From NCBI GenBank assembly GCA_905236535.1, contig CAJOQN010000006.1, forward strand, positions 1 to 64,000: 64,000 nt of DNA. Reading direction: 5' to 3'. Shown here one piece after another: positions 18,566 through 26,572 of the stretch. Below the pieces are notes generated by a model. The model was not told where the DNA came from. It worked only from the letters and a program-made list of their open reading frames with translations, and did not search any database. The stretch is from an uncultured Bacilli bacterium. GTDB taxonomy: Bacteria > Bacillota_I > Bacilli_A > RFN20 > CAG-826. Both the position numbers and the translations under genes were made by a program. Position 1 is the stretch's first letter. Every line of letters starts with the position of its first letter.

Positions 18566-20872
18566 TTAGGCCTCGTTTTGTAAGTGTCTTTTTTGACGGA
18601 TATTGACCATGACACCCGCGCCTACGACTAAACCGATAAGGGCTAATGTCACTAAGATACCTGCCCAAATGGCAACGATATATAGCATTCCAACCCAATA
18701 GACAACGAAGGCAGCGCCATAGCTCATTATGAGCCACCAAGCAAGAGTAAGCCAGAATTCTTTACCTTTTTGTTCGCCATAGGCGGCACCGATAGCGGCA
18801 AAGCATGGGAAGGTGAATAAATTATAAAGAGCAAAGCTATAAACACCAGCAGCGTTCAAAGCAATGGTGCTTTCGTCTAATCCAAGTTCACCCATGGTCG
18901 CGACAACATCTTCTTTCGCGATAAGTCCAGTAAAGGTGGAAACAGTGTATTTCCAACCATCCGCACCTTGAGCCCATCCTAAAGGATAATAGACATATGA
19001 TAATCCTCTACCGATATAGGAAAGGAGAGAATTCTCGATATGAAGAACCCATTCAAATTCACCAGTGCCCACTCCTTCTTCCATAATCTCTTCAGAGAAC
19101 ATCAAGAATCTGAATGCTCCGTCTTCCCATCCAAAGGATTTTAAGAACCAAATAACAATTGTGGAAGCGGCGATGATCGTGCCGGCTTTAATGACATAGT
19201 GTTTAAGTTTTTCCCAAAGCAAGGCAATAACATTTCTTGCTTGTGGAAGGTGATATGCTGGTAACTCCATGATAAATGGAGAAACATATTGATCTCTAGA
19301 GAATAATTTCATGAAGATAGCGTAGACCACCGCGGCAGCAATACCGCCGATATAGATAGAATAAACAAATAAATCTCCGCCCCATCCAATCCATGTTCCA
19401 ACCATGGCTAATAAAGTCCAAATTGGAGCTTTGGCACCACAGGAGAAACAAGTCATTAATCTAATCGTTCTATTCTTTTCTCTTTCATCTTCAAGAGTTC
19501 TGGTGGCCATAATCGCAGGAACCGAGCAACCAAAACCAGTGAGCATTGGAATAAAAGCTTTTCCAGAAAGCCCGAATTTTCTAAAGGCTCTATCAAGGAT
19601 AAAGGCCACACGGGACATATAACCACTATCCTCAAGAATAGCGATAAAGAAGAATAATAAGAGTATTTGTGGAATGAATGATAAAACTGCGTCTAAACCA
19701 GCGAGTAAACCATCCAATAATAAGGAGGTATACCATTGACCACCAGGCATAAATGAATCAAATAAATCGATGATTGAGCCGGTGACCCATCCCATCCAAG
19801 ATTGGAGGAATACGCCTAAAGAAGGGATTCCTTCCAAAGCTTCACCTTCATATCCCATTCCAGTGAAGAAATTAATAACTCCAGGATTTGTAATATTAAG
19901 GCCATCAGGATTACCAAATAATTTTCCAAAGGCTCCTAAGAATAAGAAATCTTCCGAAAATGTAAAGTGGAAAACCAAAAACATGATGACTAAAAAGATT
20001 GGAATACCCCAGATACGATGGGTTAAAACCTTATCAATTCTGTCAGATTTTGTTAGTTTTTCCTTTTTTTGGCTTCCATCTTCTTCTACTTCTTGATGAT
20101 GTTCATAAGTGATGGAATAGTGTTTAGAAATATAGTTATATCTCGCATCCGCGATGATGGCTTCAAAGTCATTGTCAAAGACTTCGTCGTGGAATGAAGC
20201 TTTAAACTCTTCCACCATTTGGACGAGATCAGGATGCATTTTGACTTCGATTTCATCGAGTTCAACAAGTTTAATCGCGTGGAATAAAGGATTGTCCACT
20301 CCCTTACCTTTAAAAGCGATAACAATATCATTAACAAGATGAGATAGATTCTTGTCTTCGATGATGCTTTGTCCTTTACGTACATTGTTAGAAGCTTTGA
20401 AAGCTGTTTCCATTAAAGAATCTAAGTTTTCAACTTTTAAAGCTGAAATTTCAACAACTGGCACTCCGAGCTTTTCGCTTAATTCTTGAGCATTGATTTT
20501 ATCGCCTTGTTTTCTAACAACATCAGACATGTTTAAAGCGACGACGATTGGAACGTCAATTTCTAATGCTTGAGTGGTTAAATATAAATTTCTCTCTAAG
20601 TTAGTAGCGTCAACAATGTTGATGACACAATCTGGTTTCTCATCAAGAATATAGTTTCTAGAAATAATTTCTTCAGGAGTGTAAGGAGATAATGAATAAA
20701 TGCCTGGTAAATCGATAATATTGATAGGTTCGCCAAGTTTTTTATACGTTCCTTCTTTTTTGTCGACAGTGACACCAGGCCAGTTTCCGACGTGTGCGGT
20801 GGATCCTGTCAATGAATTAAATAATGTGGTTTTTCCGCTATTTGGGTTACCGAGGAGAGCAAATCTTTTCAT
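18566..20872 (-). CDS. feoB: Ferrous iron transporter FeoB
   Basis: A 768-residue GTPase-permease that imports Fe(II). The N-terminal G domain shows G1 GNPNSGKTT (8-16), G3 DLPG, G4 NMSD and G5-region SALKVEN. A GDI-like helical region follows. The membrane part (from about 285) contains two Gate regions, including GFGCSVPAIMATR and CFSCGAKAPIW. The ATG overlaps the feoA stop by one base (TAATG), with GGAGG inside feoA. It forms an operon with two feoA genes and the Cys-rich gene under a promoter with an operator-like repeat. Confidence 0.96.
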   Translation of the reverse strand: MKRFALLGNPNSGKTTLFNSLTGSTAHVGNWPGVTVDKKEGTYKKLGEPINIIDLPGIYSLSPYTPEEIISRNYILDEKPDCVINIVDATNLERNLYLTTQALEIDVPIVVALNMSDVVRKQGDKINAQELSEKLGVPVVEISALKVENLDSLMETAFKASNNVRKGQSIIEDKNLSHLVNDIVIAFKGKGVDNPLFHAIKLVELDEIEVKMHPDLVQMVEEFKASFHDEVFDNDFEAIIADARYNYISKHYSITYEHHQEVEEDGSQKKEKLTKSDRIDKVLTHRIWGIPIFLVIMFLVFHFTFSEDFLFLGAFGKLFGNPDGLNITNPGVINFFTGMGYEGEALEGIPSLGVFLQSWMGWVTGSIIDLFDSFMPGGQWYTSLLLDGLLAGLDAVLSFIPQILLLFFFIAILEDSGYMSRVAFILDRAFRKFGLSGKAFIPMLTGFGCSVPAIMATRTLEDEREKNRTIRLMTCFSCGAKAPIWTLLAMVGTWIGWGGDLFVYSIYIGGIAAAVVYAIFMKLFSRDQYVSPFIMELPAYHLPQARNVIALLWEKLKHYVIKAGTIIAASTIVIWFLKSFGWEDGAFRFLMFSEEIMEEGVGTGEFEWVLHIENSLLSYIGRGLSYVYYPLGWAQGADGWKYTVSTFTGLIAKEDVVATMGELGLDESTIALNAAGVYSFALYNLFTFPCFAAIGAAYGEQKGKEFWLTLAWWLIMSYGAAFVVYWVGMLYIVAIWAGILVTLALIGLVVGAGVMVNIRQKRHLQNEA

Positions 20873-21105
20873 TAATCTTTGACCTCCACAGAAACTAATT
20901 TAGCTTCTTCTTTACGAAGTGATAATTCGTAACCACGAATGGTTACTTCGATGGGGTCTCCTAATGGAGCTTTCTTTCTAAGATACACTTGTGCTCCTGG
21001 GGTTACTCCCATATCGAATAAGCGACGACGAAGTTTACCTTCACCTGCTACGCTTTTGATTAGGCCAGTCTCGCCTACTGCTAATTGATCTAATGTCTTT
21101 AGCAT
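20872..21105 (-). CDS. feoA: FeoA-domain protein, second copy
   Basis: A 77-residue SH3-like FeoA protein: LAVGETGLIKSVAGEGKLRRRLFDMGVTPG (shown here only as a region, residues 8-37) is the family core, and the C-terminus VTIRGYELSLRKEEAKLV completes the barrel. FeoA helps FeoB-dependent Fe(II) uptake. Tandem feoA genes before feoB are common in Firmicutes. Its stop overlaps the feoB start. Confidence 0.93.
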   Translation of the reverse strand: MLKTLDQLAVGETGLIKSVAGEGKLRRRLFDMGVTPGAQVYLRKKAPLGDPIEVTIRGYELSLRKEEAKLVSVEVKD

Positions 21106-21129
21106 AATTTCCTACCTCTCTTAATTCGA

Positions 21130-21342
21130 TTAACCAACCATGATGGTGCGTGCTACTTCACTATTGATTGCAAGTCTTGTTCCATTGATAAGAATCACGG
21201 TTCCACTAGGGCTTTGTTGAATAACTTCAATAGTCCGTCCTTCTAAGATTCCGAGGGACGCTAAATGGCGACGAACTTTGTCGTTTCCGCTTATTCTTCT
21301 AATAATGAATTCTTTTCCTTCAGGAACAATAGCGAGTGGCAT
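21130..21342 (-). CDS. feoA: FeoA-domain protein, first gene of the feo operon
   Basis: A 70-residue FeoA-like protein: RRISGNDKVRRHLASLGILEG and a C-terminal LINGTRLAINSEVARTIMV. It is preceded by GGAGG and by the promoter/operator at 21355-21406. It differs clearly from the second copy (the feoA at 20872), so the duplication is old or the two subunits have distinct tasks. Confidence 0.92.
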   Translation of the reverse strand: MPLAIVPEGKEFIIRRISGNDKVRRHLASLGILEGRTIEVIQQSPSGTVILINGTRLAINSEVARTIMVG

Positions 21343-21354
21343 TTAAAACCTCCA

Positions 21355-21372
21355 TGTTAGTTAATGCTAACA
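21355..21372. promoter_or_regulatory. Operator-like inverted repeat at the feo start site
   Basis: TGTTAG-TTAATG-CTAACA has 6-bp arms that match exactly and begins right behind the -10 box, where a repressor would block initiation. It resembles DtxR/MntR-type sites. A DtxR-family gene lies 1.5 kb away (22849). Confidence 0.6.
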
Positions 21373-21377
21373 AATAG

Positions 21378-21406
21378 ATTATATAAGCCCTCTTTTTATT
21401 TATCAA
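21378..21406 (-). promoter_or_regulatory. feo operon promoter
   Basis: TTGATA (21401-21406), exactly 17 bases, TATAAT (21378-21383). The transcript would have a ~30-base leader with GGAGG before the first feoA. Confidence 0.8.
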
Positions 21407-21463
21407 GAAATATAATTAGATAGTGTGAACTTATTAATTATTTGAGATAAAATAAAAAATAAT

Positions 21464-21985
21464 ATGGATATTAAGAAAACATTAAACAAAGGAAATAACA
21501 ACTTCAAAGATAGTGTTAACAACAATTCTTCTTTGAAAGAGAAAAATAGATCTTTATATGAGGATGGACAACACCCTTATGCTTTAATCATTACCTGCTC
21601 CGACTCTAGAGTGGTTCCAGAATATATCTTTGATAAATGGTTAGGAGAGCTCTTTGTCGTTAGAACTGCAGGTAATGTGATCAACGAAGGTGAACTCGCC
21701 ACGATTGAATATGCGATTGAGCATCTCAAAATTAAATATATTATGGTCTTAGGTCACACTCATTGTGGGGCAGTCCACGCGGCCATCCATCATGAAAAAG
21801 GTAAATACTTAGATCCCATTCTTGATAACATCGAAGAAGCTATCCAAGAAGAAAAAGATGAATATCAAGCCTCGTGGTTAAATGCTAAAAAACAAGTAAG
21901 ATATATTAAAGAAAAATTCCCCGATTTTGATGGGGAAATTGTCTCTGCAATATATAATATTGAAACCAATGTGGTGGAATATTAA
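21464..21985 (+). CDS. Beta-class carbonic anhydrase
   Basis: A 173-residue enzyme for reversible CO2 hydration. Zinc-binding motifs are visible: CSDSR (about 45-49) and HTHCGA (about 98-103). RTAGNVI lies between them. It is slightly short for the family, lacking part of the C-terminal helices, but has all catalytic residues. The ATG has no Shine-Dalgarno sequence, and a TAAAAT lies 10 bases upstream, so the leader is very short. A terminator overlaps its stop codon. It stands alone, divergent from the feo operon. Confidence 0.92.
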   Translation: MDIKKTLNKGNNNFKDSVNNNSSLKEKNRSLYEDGQHPYALIITCSDSRVVPEYIFDKWLGELFVVRTAGNVINEGELATIEYAIEHLKIKYIMVLGHTHCGAVHAAIHHEKGKYLDPILDNIEEAIQEEKDEYQASWLNAKKQVRYIKEKFPDFDGEIVSAIYNIETNVVEY

Positions 21986-21998
21986 CCACCACTTTTTT
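21971..21998 (+). terminator. Terminator of the carbonic anhydrase gene
   Basis: GTGGTGG...CCACCAC stem overlapping the stop codon, followed by TTTTTT. Confidence 0.75.
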
Positions 21999-22812
21999 AT
22001 AAAGAGTAAATAAATTTAGCAACAATATCAGGCCATTTTCTATTTTCTTGATAATATTCAAAATCAAAGTCGTTTGTTTCAAATAATCCAGGGGTGTATA
22101 ACGAGCCTCCATGCTCTCCATTTTCAAATATCAATGTCTTATGTTTTACTCCGGCTTTGATTAAGGCTTCATCCATTAATTCAGTGTTTATCACATTGAC
22201 AACGCTGTCGTGTCTTGTCGCAAACAAAACCGTTGGTGGATAATCTTTATCAACGTGTTTATAGACACAAAGTTTCTCTATTAAAGATGGGTCTCCTCCA
22301 GTAATGATTTGTGTGGTATTATCATGCCCATATTCAATTAAATCTAAGAGAGCATATCCTAGAGTCACACTATATGGGCGAAGATGCTTTTCATCTACCT
22401 CTAATATCTTTGCTAATTTAGGATAACAATAGGCATAAGTACCAACGAGATGCCCACCTGCACTAAAACCAACCATATTAATCTGTTCTTTGATGACGTT
22501 GAATTCATCAGCGTGTTCATATATATAATTAACAACAAATGCGGTTTCTAGTTGAGGGATTGGATATTGTTTGTTGACTGAATAGGTCATAACAAAGCAA
22601 GAAAAGCCCTCGATTAAAAACTTTAAAGCAACAGGGGTTCCTTCTCTAACAGAAACAAAGGCATAGCCTCCACCTGGAACAGTAATCATTGCAGGTCTTT
22701 TTAAATGAGAGGTGCCAAAATCAATATGATCAAAGTTGTAATATTCAAAATATGCACCAGAATCAGAAAACTTATCTGATAAATCTTTTAAATAAAATCT
22801 TTTGTTTTCCAT
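21997..22812 (-). CDS. Alpha/beta hydrolase (esterase/acetyl-esterase-like)
   Basis: A 271-residue hydrolase of the BD-FAE/Aes-like alpha/beta group. PGGGYAFVS near residue 45-55 is the oxyanion HGGG-like element. GFSAGG carries the nucleophile serine, FATRHDSVVN the acid Asp and GEHGGS the His. No signal peptide. It may remove acyl groups from sugars. Its start is ATG 22812 with GAGG 10 bases away; a TTG upstream is too close to that site. It is transcribed divergently from the DtxR gene from overlapping -10 boxes. Confidence 0.82.
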   Translation of the reverse strand: MENKRFYLKDLSDKFSDSGAYFEYYNFDHIDFGTSHLKRPAMITVPGGGYAFVSVREGTPVALKFLIEGFSCFVMTYSVNKQYPIPQLETAFVVNYIYEHADEFNVIKEQINMVGFSAGGHLVGTYAYCYPKLAKILEVDEKHLRPYSVTLGYALLDLIEYGHDNTTQIITGGDPSLIEKLCVYKHVDKDYPPTVLFATRHDSVVNVINTELMDEALIKAGVKHKTLIFENGEHGGSLYTPGLFETNDFDFEYYQENRKWPDIVAKFIYSL

Positions 22813-22833
22813 ATTAAACAAACCTCAAAAACA

Positions 22834-22841
22834 ATTATAAT
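22834..22841. promoter_or_regulatory. Overlapping divergent -10 boxes
   Basis: ATTATAAT reads as TATAAT on the plus strand (22836-22841) and on the minus strand (22834-22839). The plus copy ends 7 bases before ATG 22849 (leaderless layout); the minus copy serves the esterase with a ~14-base leader. RNA polymerase cannot occupy both. Confidence 0.6.
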
Positions 22842-22848
22842 ATAGATT

Positions 22849-23220
22849 ATGAACTCCACAAAAAAACAATCGTACGAAGACTATTTAGAAAGAATTTTGA
22901 TGTTGTCAAAAAGTTTAAATCGCCCAATTAGAGCGATAGATATTGTTAATTCTTTTTCATATTCTAGGGCTTCTGTTTCTATCGCTCTAAAAAAGCTAGC
23001 GCAAGAGGGATATATTGTCTATAAAGACGATCAAAGCGTTGAATTAACCGAAGACGGTCTCGTTATCGCGGAAGAAACATATGACAGACATCAAATCATT
23101 ACCGAGGCTTTGCAATATATGGGGGTGTCTAGAGAAACCTCCGAAGAAGATGCTTGTAAGATAGAACATGTCATTTCAAAAGAAACGTTTGAAGCCTTAA
23201 AAAGAGTTATTAAAAAATAA
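22849..23220 (+). CDS. DtxR/MntR-family metal-dependent regulator
   Basis: A 123-residue DNA-binding protein. The N-terminal EDYLERILMLSK and the winged helix with RASVSIALKKLAQEGYI (recognition helix) and VELTEDG are typical; the second domain includes EEDACKIEHVIS with the metal-site Glu, Cys and His. No SH3-like third domain, so it has the MntR-like length. It probably senses Fe(II) or Mn(II) and controls feo or its own unit; this is inference from the nearby feo operator. It is predicted to start without a leader. Confidence 0.88.
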   Translation: MNSTKKQSYEDYLERILMLSKSLNRPIRAIDIVNSFSYSRASVSIALKKLAQEGYIVYKDDQSVELTEDGLVIAEETYDRHQIITEALQYMGVSRETSEEDACKIEHVISKETFEALKRVIKK

Positions 23221-23246
23221 TGAGCGAATTAATCGCTCGTTTTTTA
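23221..23246 (+). terminator. Terminator of the DtxR gene
   Basis: GAGCGA-ATTAA-TCGCTC stem followed by GTTTTTT, directly after the stop codon. Confidence 0.8.
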
Positions 23247-23253
23247 TGACTGT

Positions 23254-23261
23254 GATATTAT
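23254..23261 (+). promoter_or_regulatory. Leaderless extended -10 promoter of the kinase gene
   Basis: TATTAT (23256-23261) with TG one base before it; 7 bases follow to ATG 23269. No Shine-Dalgarno sequence. Confidence 0.6.
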
Positions 23262-23268
23262 CTTTATT

Positions 23269-24129
23269 ATGAAAGAAGCATTAGAGTTTTTAAAAAGCTT
23301 ATATCCAAACAAGAAAATAGAAGTCTTGTCCAAACTTCCAGGCGGGATGATGAACAAGTCTTTTGTTGTTTTAATTGATAATAAAAAATATGTCTTATAT
23401 CTACCGACCAAGCAGGCTAATGAAATGGTGGATAGAGGTTTAGAAAAAGAGAATCAAAAAATAGTGTATGATTTAGACATAACTAGTAAAAATTTATATT
23501 TTGACTCCACGACCGGTATCAAGCTTAATGAATACCTTGAGGGGTCTTCTTTGAACAATTTATCAAATGATGAAATTGATATCAAAAAGGTCGCAAAACT
23601 ATTAAAAACATTGCAAAATTCCCCTATTTTATCAAAAAAAGACTATAAACCATTTGAAAGATTAGTGAAGTTCGAAAAGGAAAAAGAAGAGATGAATATC
23701 ACTGATTTAAAGGAATATAACACCCTTAGAAATTGTGTTTTTGATCATCGTTCATTCTTAGAAAACGAAAAGAAAGTTTTGTCTCATAACGACTTCCAAA
23801 AGAGCAATATTGTTAAATCTAATAATGAATATTTTGTCATTGATTTTGAGTTCATGATGAACAATTATCAAACCTATGATATTGCTTGTTATGGAAACGG
23901 GGATGTCAAAGATGGCTATGACTTATTGTGCGCCTATTTCATTAATCCTTCCAAAGAACAAATCAAAAGATATTATTTATGGAGAATCTTTGTCTCTCTT
24001 CAATGGTATAATGTCGCGCTTATTAAAAATAAAAGAGGCGAAGGCCTCGTTCATAATATCGACTTTTACGAAGTTGCAAAGTTCTTTTTGGAGAACGCTA
24101 AAGAAGCGTATTCTAAATTAATAGACTAA
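23269..24129 (+). CDS. Choline/aminoglycoside kinase-family phosphotransferase (LicA-like)
   Basis: A 286-residue kinase-fold protein. Catalytic loop SHNDFQKSNIV and metal-binding VIDFEFMMNN are clear APH/choline-kinase motifs, and the N-terminal LPGGMMNKSFVV is the nucleotide loop. It likely phosphorylates a small alcohol such as choline, ethanolamine or a sugar. The choline option would fit glycolipid or teichoic-acid decoration (see the glycosyltransferase at 25487), but licB/C/D partners are not in the window. The 3' end overlaps the convergent gene by 12 bases. Confidence 0.82.
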   Translation: MKEALEFLKSLYPNKKIEVLSKLPGGMMNKSFVVLIDNKKYVLYLPTKQANEMVDRGLEKENQKIVYDLDITSKNLYFDSTTGIKLNEYLEGSSLNNLSNDEIDIKKVAKLLKTLQNSPILSKKDYKPFERLVKFEKEKEEMNITDLKEYNTLRNCVFDHRSFLENEKKVLSHNDFQKSNIVKSNNEYFVIDFEFMMNNYQTYDIACYGNGDVKDGYDLLCAYFINPSKEQIKRYYLWRIFVSLQWYNVALIKNKRGEGLVHNIDFYEVAKFFLENAKEAYSKLID

Positions 24130-24540
24130 ATATAAATGCTTTTTGTTAATAGAACGATGCTTGGTTTTGATTCCATATTCACCAAGTACTTTTAAAAAGC
24201 CAAGAATCTCCACTTTATCTTCTTTTTTATAGCAGATATCAATATTATCGCCACCATCTTTTAAAACAATAGAGATGCGACCATAATCTCGATATAGCAT
24301 ATTCTTTTTATAAGTCTCGTGATACACAAAGGCAATATTGTTATGATTTATTAATTTTCTTATTTTATATGAATAATAATCACCATTAAATTCATTTGCG
24401 ACATCATCGCGGTAAATATAAATCGCTAAGTCACTGGTCGCTATTGCGACAGGAAAAAAGAGAGCGTTAGGATCGTTTTGCATATATCCAAAGGCTAAAG
24501 CTTTGATTTTATCTTGTCTTTCAAGCACTACTTTTGACAT
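24118..24540 (-). CDS. Hypothetical 140-residue protein
   Basis: A soluble protein with mixed alpha/beta composition, no cysteine cluster but one Cys-containing DICYKK segment, and no signal or membrane segment. I do not recognise it; beta strands such as LAIYIYRD, IAFVYHE and RISIVLKDG resemble small PH-like or split-barrel folds, which is speculative. ATG 24540 is preferred: a TATAAT ends 6 bases before it. An ATG two codons upstream overlaps that spacer. It is divergent from the SGNH gene. Confidence 0.6.
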   Translation of the reverse strand: MSKVVLERQDKIKALAFGYMQNDPNALFFPVAIATSDLAIYIYRDDVANEFNGDYYSYKIRKLINHNNIAFVYHETYKKNMLYRDYGRISIVLKDGGDNIDICYKKEDKVEILGFLKVLGEYGIKTKHRSINKKHLYLVY

Positions 24541-24546
24541 ATCCAT

Positions 24547-24552
24547 ATTATA
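24547..24552 (-). promoter_or_regulatory. Leaderless -10 box of the 24118-24540 gene
   Basis: TATAAT followed by 6 bases (ATGGAT) and ATG. No Shine-Dalgarno sequence. Confidence 0.55.
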
Positions 24553-24595
24553 TCTTAAAGAAAGAGATCAAATACATTTGTTTTTTATAAAAGGG

Positions 24596-24601
24596 TATAA
24601 T
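24596..24601 (+). promoter_or_regulatory. Leaderless -10 box of the 24608 SGNH gene
   Basis: TATAAT, then ATCTAC, then ATG 24608. No Shine-Dalgarno sequence. Confidence 0.6.
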
Positions 24602-24607
24602 ATCTAC

Positions 24608-25354
24608 ATGAAAAAATGGGTAAAAATAATAATTGGTGTTTCCTCGGCTTTATTGACATTAGGTATTGCAGTGTCAATTATCGTTCCTGTCAGTGTTAAC
24701 GCCGTCCGTAATCCAGCGGCTCCAAGGGTCAACAAAAATAAAAAACATATTGCTTGCATTGGTGATAGTTTGACATATGGAGTTGGCACTTTTTTTAGGG
24801 ATTATGAATCTTATCCTGCATTTTTATCAAAGAAAGTTCCTCAAGAATACCAAATTTTGAATTATGGTTTAAGTGGAAGAACCGCAACCAGCACCGGAAA
24901 TTATCCTTATATCAATGAGAGGTTTTATAACATCTCAAAAGAAGTAAAAGCTGACATCTATATTATTATGTTGGGCACCAATGATTCGAAAGCGGACAAT
25001 TGGAGTAAAGCGGGCGATAATGGCATTTCATACAAAACCGAATTTAAGCAAATAGTTGAATCGTATAAAAACTTAGATAACAACCCAACAATTTATGTCA
25101 TGCAACCGCCAAGAGCTTATCCTAGATATAAGTCTGGTTTATCCATTTATGGAATAAACAATGATTTGATTTCCACGACTATTTACGATTACGTTCAAGA
25201 GATAGCGGATGAATTAAATATTAACTGTATAGATTTATATAATTTCACCAAAGATCATCCTGGTTGGTATAGTGATGGAGTTCATTTTAAAGCAAGTGGT
25301 TACAAAGAAATTGCAAATTATATCAGCGAACTATTAACTTACCCTACAGATTGA
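24608..25354 (+). CDS. Membrane-anchored SGNH/GDSL hydrolase
   Basis: A 248-residue lipase/esterase-type protein. One N-terminal helix (about 5-30) serves as signal or anchor. SGNH blocks are present in order: IGDSLTYG (Ser), GLSGRT (Gly), MLGTNDS (Asn) and SDGVHFKASGY (Asp-His). It should deacylate a sugar or lipid outside the membrane. The open frame extends 35 codons upstream through the promoter; ATG 24608 is the real start. It is a different subgroup from the second SGNH gene at 26562, which lacks a signal. Confidence 0.88.
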   Translation: MKKWVKIIIGVSSALLTLGIAVSIIVPVSVNAVRNPAAPRVNKNKKHIACIGDSLTYGVGTFFRDYESYPAFLSKKVPQEYQILNYGLSGRTATSTGNYPYINERFYNISKEVKADIYIIMLGTNDSKADNWSKAGDNGISYKTEFKQIVESYKNLDNNPTIYVMQPPRAYPRYKSGLSIYGINNDLISTTIYDYVQEIADELNINCIDLYNFTKDHPGWYSDGVHFKASGYKEIANYISELLTYPTD

Positions 25355-25402
25355 TATATCAAAAGATGAATTCAAATCATTATTAAAAGTTAATTCAAAC
25401 CA

Positions 25403-25432
25403 AACCTCATCCAAATGCGGATGGGGTTTTAA
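25403..25432 (+). terminator. Terminator of the SGNH gene
   Basis: CCTCATCC-AAATGC-GGATGGGG stem (one wobble pair) followed by TTTT. Confidence 0.7.
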
Positions 25433-25486
25433 AAATAATATTCGCTATATTTAAATATAATTTTGTATAATATCGATAGGTATTTT

Positions 25487-26548
25487 ATGGCAAAAATTAG
25501 AATCAATATGCTTTCACAAGCCACATCAGTCGATGGCCAAGGAGTTGGAAGTGCTTTTTTAGAGCAAGTAGCCCTTGTCAAAGAATGTGATGATATTTTT
25601 GAAGTGGAAATCAATTCCAAAAAGAGTAACTTTGAGATTTATCATATGCACACGGTGAATCCATCTTATAGGATGAGATTTAATAAGCGTCATGTCAATG
25701 TCGCCTATGTCCACTTCATTCCATCCACCTTAGATGGCTCCTTAAAGATGAATAAATTGTTTTTTAAAGTCTTTAAGAAATATGTCGTTTCCACTTATCG
25801 CAAAGCAGATGAAATCGTTGTCGTTAATCCAGCATTCATTCCACCTTTAGAGGAGCTTGGCATTAAAAGAGAGAATATTACATATATTCCTAATTTCGTC
25901 GATCATGAGAAATTCTATAAACTCTCAGAAGATGAAAGAATGAAAATTAGGGATAAATATAATATTGCTCATGAAAAGTTTGTCATCATGGGTTGTGGTC
26001 AAGTCCAAACGAGAAAAGGAGTTCTCGATTTTGTAGAAGCCGCTAAGATGAATCCTAATATTCAATTCGTGTGGGCGGGAGGCTTCTCCTTTGGCAAGAT
26101 GACCGATGGCTATAAAGAACTTAAAGAGATAATGGATAACCCTCCAGAGAATGTTAAATTCTTAGGTATTGTTCCACGCACAGAAATGAATGAAATATTT
26201 AACATGTCCGATGTTTTATTCATGCCTTCATTCTCCGAATTATTCCCAATGTCAATCTTAGAGGCTGTCAATTCAATGAAACCAGTCCTCTTAAGAGATC
26301 TCGATTTATACGAAGAAATATTATTTAAAGATAAAGATTGTTATGCGGTCGGCACAAATGTCGAAGAATTCTCAGAACAAGTAAGACTTTTATCCAGTGA
26401 TAAAAAATATTACGAAAAATATTCTCAAGGAAGCAAAGTGATTTCAGATTTCTATTCCAAGGAACACGTTAAAAACATCTGGAGAGAATATTATCCAAGA
26501 ATTTTAGAAAAATGGAGAGATAAGAAGAAGCTTAGAAAACAAAAATAA
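25487..26548 (+). CDS. GT4 glycosyltransferase, BgsA-like (diglucosyl-diacylglycerol synthesis)
   Basis: A 353-residue family 4 glycosyltransferase. The N-terminus RINMLSQATSVDGQGVGSAF and the blocks VNVAYVHFIPSTLDGSLK and ITYIPNFVDHEKFY match, from memory, the group of Enterococcus BgsA, which adds the second glucose to monoglucosyl-diacylglycerol. The nucleotide-sugar motif is MPSFSELFPMSILEAVNS (E-x7-E). It acts at the inner face of the membrane; product may anchor lipoteichoic-type polymers. Start ATG 25487 has AGG 7 bases before it and TATAAT at 25466-25471. Confidence 0.82.
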   Translation: MAKIRINMLSQATSVDGQGVGSAFLEQVALVKECDDIFEVEINSKKSNFEIYHMHTVNPSYRMRFNKRHVNVAYVHFIPSTLDGSLKMNKLFFKVFKKYVVSTYRKADEIVVVNPAFIPPLEELGIKRENITYIPNFVDHEKFYKLSEDERMKIRDKYNIAHEKFVIMGCGQVQTRKGVLDFVEAAKMNPNIQFVWAGGFSFGKMTDGYKELKEIMDNPPENVKFLGIVPRTEMNEIFNMSDVLFMPSFSELFPMSILEAVNSMKPVLLRDLDLYEEILFKDKDCYAVGTNVEEFSEQVRLLSSDKKYYEKYSQGSKVISDFYSKEHVKNIWREYYPRILEKWRDKKKLRKQK

Positions 26549-26572
26549 GTGCAAAAGGCACTTATTTTTTAA
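26541..26572. terminator. Bidirectional terminator
   Basis: AAATAAGTGC-AAAAG-GCACTTATTT with T runs on both sides, between the convergent genes ending at 26548 and 26562. Confidence 0.8.
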
